A DNA stretch of 64,000 bases from Chitinophagales bacterium (lineage in GTDB: Bacteria > Bacteroidota > Bacteroidia > Chitinophagales > JADIYW01): the NCBI GenBank assembly GCA_020636535.1, contig JACJXT010000011.1, forward strand, positions 1,302,001 to 1,366,000, in the 5' to 3' direction. The notes under the pieces are model-generated. The model worked only from the letters and a program-made list of their open reading frames with translations. It was not told where the DNA came from and ran no database searches. Both the position numbers and the translations under genes were made by a program. Below, in pieces: positions 60,666 through 64,000 of the stretch; within the stretch, counting starts at the first letter, position 1, and the number at the start of each line of letters is the position of its first letter.

Positions 60666-61834
60666 TGAGTGAAAATCGATACGATATAAGAGGCGTTTCT
60701 GCTACCAAAGATGAAGTCCACAAGGCAATAAAAAATACCAATCAAGGTTTATTTCCACAAGCATTTTGCAAAATCTATCCAGATTTTTTAGCTAATGATG
60801 ACAACTACGCTTACATCATGCATGCAGATGGAGCAGGAACTAAGTCGTCTTTGGCGTATATGTATTGGAGAGAAACTGGCGATTTATCAGTTTGGAAAGG
60901 CATTGCTCAAGATGCTATTGTTATGAATACAGACGATTTAATTTGCGTTGGTGCTACTACCAATTTTACGATGTCGTCTATTATTAATCGTAATAAACAC
61001 TTGGTTTCTGGTGATGTTATTGAAGCAATAATTGATGGCACAAATGAAATTGTTGAAAATTTAGCACAACACGGAATTGTTATTCATGCAATGGGTGGCG
61101 AAACTGCAGATGTTGGTGATACAGTTAAAACAATAGTTGTTGATGCTGTAATGGCTGCAAGAATTAAAAAATCAGGAGTTATTGACAATGCCAATATTAA
61201 AGCAGGAAATGTTATTATTGGATTGGCTTCTTTTGGACAAGCATCGTACGAAAAAGAGTACAACGGTGGTATGGGAAGCAATGGTTTAACTTCTGCACGA
61301 CATGATGTGTTTGATAAAATATATGCAGAAAAATATCCAGAGTGTTTTGATGAAAATACCGATTACGATTTTGTTTTTAGTGGATCAAAATCACTTATAG
61401 ATAAAGTGGAAAATGTTCCTTTAGATATGGGAAAATTGGTGTTGTCGCCAACCAGAACATATGCACCAGTTGTAAAAAAAGTAATTGAAACTATTGGTGT
61501 AAATAATATTAATGGAATGATACATTGTAGTGGAGGTGCACAAACAAAAATACTACATTATATCGATCAATATCATATAATTAAAGATCGTTTGTTTGAT
61601 ATTCCACCTTTATTTCAAATTATACAAGCAGAAAGCAAAACCAATTGGAGTGAAATGTACCAAGTGTTTAACTGTGGACATCGTTTAGAATTTTATTGTG
61701 AGGAACAATTTGCGAATGAAATAATTAGTATTGCGAACAGTTTTAATATAGATGCAAAAATTATTGGTAGAGTAGAAGCATCACCTACAAAAAAGCTGAC
61801 TATAAATTCTACCTACGGAACTTTTGAATATTGA
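60665..61834 (+). CDS. purM: Phosphoribosylformylglycinamidine cyclo-ligase
   Basis: 389 residues from ATG 60665 (MSENRYDIRGVSATKDEV), which overlaps the preceding stop as TAATG; the longer frame from 60608 lies inside DUF1569. HADGAGTKSSLAYMYWRETGD is the ATP-binding loop, NTDDLICVGA the metal site, and AMGGETADVGDTV the second conserved loop. It is the longer PurM variant I associate with Bacteroidota. It forms AIR in purine synthesis, two steps after purL's product pathway enters. Confidence 0.95.
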   Translation: MSENRYDIRGVSATKDEVHKAIKNTNQGLFPQAFCKIYPDFLANDDNYAYIMHADGAGTKSSLAYMYWRETGDLSVWKGIAQDAIVMNTDDLICVGATTNFTMSSIINRNKHLVSGDVIEAIIDGTNEIVENLAQHGIVIHAMGGETADVGDTVKTIVVDAVMAARIKKSGVIDNANIKAGNVIIGLASFGQASYEKEYNGGMGSNGLTSARHDVFDKIYAEKYPECFDENTDYDFVFSGSKSLIDKVENVPLDMGKLVLSPTRTYAPVVKKVIETIGVNNINGMIHCSGGAQTKILHYIDQYHIIKDRLFDIPPLFQIIQAESKTNWSEMYQVFNCGHRLEFYCEEQFANEIISIANSFNIDAKIIGRVEASPTKKLTINSTYGTFEY

Positions 61835-61897
61835 TTTTGCTTTTATCGGTCGGTGTCTTCACCGACCAGTTTTTTTTATATTGTGCAGCTAGATATT

Positions 61898-62308
61898 GTG
61901 TGCTGTTAGAAGTTTCCTTCTGACATTTTTTCGAGTGTATCACCAAACAAAATCATCTATTTTTTATTGAACTTATAAGGATTTTGAATACAAAATATAT
62001 GCCTACGCTTTCACTAATCACTTATATTAATTGCAATGATATTCAACGCTGTTTTGATTTGCTTTTATCGGTCGGTGTCCTCACCGACCGAAATATTTTT
62101 CGTGCTGTCAGAAGTTTCCTTCTGACATTTTTTCGAGTGTATCACCAAACAAAATCATCTATTTTTTGTTGAACTTATAAGGATTTTGAATACAAAATAT
62201 ATGCCTACGCTTTCACTAATCACTTATATAGATTGCAATGATATTCAACGCTGTTTTGATTTGCTTTTATCGGTCGGTGTCTTCACCGACAGAAATATTA
62301 TACCATAA
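61898..62308. repeat. Two tandem ~202-bp repeats with terminator-like and GGTCGGTG hairpins
   Basis: 61900-62101 and 62102-62303 are near-identical tandem copies. Each begins with a hairpin, TGTYAGAAG-tttc-CTTCTGACA plus a T-run (61905-61930 and 62106-62132), then CGAGTGTATCACCAAACAAA and ends with the hairpin GGTCGGTG ... CACCGAC. A further copy of the last hairpin precedes the block at 61847-61867. The first T-run hairpin probably terminates purM. Short open frames here follow the repeat and I do not call them genes. Confidence 0.85.
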
Positions 62309-62575
62309 ATTACTCAGTTTAATGCACCATTTCATTTTAGATATGAACAAATTAAAGGTATCTTTAAATATATAATTCACGACCATTATTTTGAATTAAA
62401 AACAGATAAAGTAGTAATGATTGATAGATTTAATTATGAAGCACCATTAGGATTTCTTGGACGAGTTGCAGAAGTTCTTTTTCTAAATAAGTATATGACA
62501 AATTTACTACAATCAAGAAATCAGTACATCAAACAATATGCAGAAACGGATAAATGGAGAAGTATTTTAGACTAA
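62309..62575 (+). pseudogene. C-terminal fragment of an SRPBCC-family protein
   Basis: Reading from 62309 with no start codon gives ~88 residues beginning ITQFNAPFHFRYEQIKG and containing HDHYFELKTDKVVMIDRF, YEAPLGFLGRVAEVLFL and a terminal YAETDKWRSILD before TAA. This is the characteristic C-terminal half of small Bacteroidota SRPBCC (START-like) proteins of ~150 residues. An in-frame TAA at 62306 and the repeat block upstream show that the 5' half is gone, probably removed when the tandem repeats formed. Confidence 0.82.
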
Positions 62576-62816
62576 GCAAAAAAGTGCATAGCACTTCAAC
62601 CTTATTAGAAAAACTATAACCTTATAAATAAAATACAGTGCAACTGTATAACTTTCTTCTATTATACCAAGTGTTTTTAGTTTTACATTATTTTTTTGCT
62701 ACACAATTATTCTTTACGCTTTATAATCTTCAAGAAAAGTACAAAGTTTCCATTTTTCTTGTATTGGGTTTTAACGCCCAAATGTACAGCAGGGTTAAAA
62801 TATTTTTTTTGAAGTA

Positions 62817-64000
62817 TTAACTTACTTTAATGCTTTCTAAAATTGCTGTTGCTACTTGTTTGCCAGTTGCTGCTGCTCCGTTCATAAATCCTTGAAATAG
62901 TTCGCTACAATGTTCGCCTGCAAATAAAAAGTTGCCAATTGGTTCTATTTCTAATCCAGCAATGGTTGACCATTGTCCGACTTTATAACAACTGTAACTT
63001 CCTTTAGCAAAAGGATAATCTATCCAGTTGACAAAAACATGTTTATCTAAGAATTTTTCTTTTGATTTAGGAAATACTGAGTTTAAATCGTCTACCATTT
63101 TATTTACTGTTTGTTCTGGTAATTCAGTTTTCCAAACATGTGTTGGTGGTGCCATTTTATTCTTGAAGGATTGTGCATTTAAGTTCTCTGAGAATTTTCC
63201 ACCAAAAAAACAAATATATGCATTGTTTATATTATTTTCTGTTTTTGTATAACTTCCGTCCCAGCCATTTGAAATATCTTTATGAAATAAATAACCCATA
63301 GCATGATTTGGTTGTTCTCGCCAAGGTCGATCTTTATATCCTAGCACCAATTTTGTATTAGTACCATAACCTAATTCATCAATACATTTTCTTTTTTTAG
63401 AAGATATATTTTTTAAATCGAGTTTTATTTTTCTAAGAATAGTAAACGGAATAGTACAAACAATTGCCTTTGCTACAACAGTAGATTCGTCTGTGAATGT
63501 AATTAGGTAAGTACTATCTTTTTGTTCTTTAATAGCTTTTACTTCGTGATTGGTTTTTATTTTGTTTGAACCAATTTTTCCAACCAATGCTTCTATTACT
63601 TTAGAGTTGCCACCTTTAATTCTATAGCGTTCATCACTAGCACCAAATACTTTAAATCCATCGTTGGTATTGGTGTCAATCATATCTAAAAAATTTAGTG
63701 TAGATTGTTCACTACAATCTAATCCAAACTCTGCAATATAAGCTGCATCTAAAATATCTTTTAACCATTGCTTACAGTTTAATGATTTGAAATAATCGGA
63801 TAATGGTGTATTGTCAAGTGCAATTGCTTTTTCTGTATCATAATTTTCGCCTAAAGCATCAATGTCTGCTACTAATTTTGGAGCGATATTTTTAAACTCT
63901 GCTATGATTTCTGTTTCACTAATACTTCTATTATCAAAATAATATATGTCTTTAATATAATTATTTACTTCTTGTTCTTCTACTAAATCAATTAATTCCA
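62817..64000 (-). CDS. Flavin amine oxidase (5' partial)
   Basis: The frame continues beyond ATG 63683 to the right edge of the window without a stop, so the start and the FAD-binding N-terminus are outside; about 394 residues are visible. Landmarks are FGASDERYRIKGGNSKVIEALVG, AIVCTIPFTILRKI, LGYGTNTKLVLGYKDRPW and the C-terminal flavin motif IGNFLFAGEHCSELFQGFMNGAAATGKQVA. This is the flavin monoamine oxidase family; the natural amine is unknown. It is separate from the related oxidoreductase at 4239-5519. Confidence 0.88.
   Translation of the reverse strand, partial: ELIDLVEEQEVNNYIKDIYYFDNRSISETEIIAEFKNIAPKLVADIDALGENYDTEKAIALDNTPLSDYFKSLNCKQWLKDILDAAYIAEFGLDCSEQSTLNFLDMIDTNTNDGFKVFGASDERYRIKGGNSKVIEALVGKIGSNKIKTNHEVKAIKEQKDSTYLITFTDESTVVAKAIVCTIPFTILRKIKLDLKNISSKKRKCIDELGYGTNTKLVLGYKDRPWREQPNHAMGYLFHKDISNGWDGSYTKTENNINNAYICFFGGKFSENLNAQSFKNKMAPPTHVWKTELPEQTVNKMVDDLNSVFPKSKEKFLDKHVFVNWIDYPFAKGSYSCYKVGQWSTIAGLEIEPIGNFLFAGEHCSELFQGFMNGAAATGKQVATAILESIKVS

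Noticed and set aside
61984..62172. Short plus-strand frame of 62 codons
   Set aside because: It lies wholly in the tandem repeat block and encodes the repeat hairpins; no recognisable protein.
62638..62820. 60-codon plus-strand frame
   Set aside because: AT-rich low-complexity translation with many Phe/Leu, overlapping the 3' end region of the amine oxidase gene, no family signal and no promoter.

Overview
The window is AT-rich chromosomal DNA (roughly one third G+C by eye) from a member of the Bacteroidota. Supporting signs are a type III glutamine synthetase, a type 9 secretion (T9SS) cargo protein with a C-terminal sorting domain, a PorE-like TPR/propeller/OmpA lipoprotein, many SPII lipoproteins, a SufBCDSE operon, and promoters of the Bacteroidota form TTG-N19..23-TAnnTTTG. 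I cannot place it more finely; there is no rRNA in the window. Both ends cut genes: an outer-membrane barrel-like protein at the left and a flavin amine oxidase at the right.

Layout. 1-7 kb: barrel protein end, UPF0175/DUF3368 toxin-antitoxin pair, LuxE-like acyl-protein synthetase, lipoproteins, FAD oxidoreductase, YggS-type PLP protein and an IS200-type element. 7.6-12.4 kb: a biotin locus (bioB ... bioF) split by a type II restriction-modification pair of the HinP1I type and a ParDE module; a 120-bp broken copy of the bioF start lies between them. 12.4-16.1 kb: membrane and small housekeeping genes, then ilvA. 16.2-22 kb: the most accessory part, with hairpin repeats, an IS256-like and an IS5-like element, an Rnl2-type RNA ligase, an HNH-domain protein, a nested palindrome cluster and a 22-bp tandem repeat. 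22-24.6 kb: metY-metX behind what reads as a complete cysteine-codon attenuator (leader peptide with four consecutive Cys codons, antiterminator segment, terminator). 24.7-30.5 kb: rpmI-rplT, pyrC, a Na+/solute symporter and an outer-membrane protein. 30.5-38.1 kb: the suf operon on the minus strand, with an extra gene or toxin-antitoxin pair between every two suf genes. 38.2-42.1 kb: a degenerate repeat array and a 1064-residue T9SS cargo protein. 42.3-51.7 kb: glutaryl-CoA dehydrogenase, folB, tRNA-Cys, an EEP-family phosphodiesterase, a class III CoA transferase, cinA, a 2-oxo-acid dehydrogenase E2, DUF2200, a 201-bp MITE-like element and terC. 51.7-64 kb: purL, an unknown membrane protein, glutamine synthetase III, the PorE-like lipoprotein, purM, tandem repeats, a truncated SRPBCC gene and the amine oxidase.

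Themes. Metabolic genes cover biotin, methionine, isoleucine (ilvA), pyrimidine, purine, folate, iron-sulfur clusters and nitrogen assimilation. The region is unusually rich in small selfish or structured elements: four type II toxin-antitoxin loci, several families of hairpin repeats (one copy lies inside a coding sequence), a MITE-like element with target duplication, and three insertion sequences. The most interesting candidates are the Cys-leader attenuator of metYX, the accessory-gene-studded suf operon, the layered insertions in the biotin locus, and the palindrome cluster next to the RNA-ligase/HNH genes.
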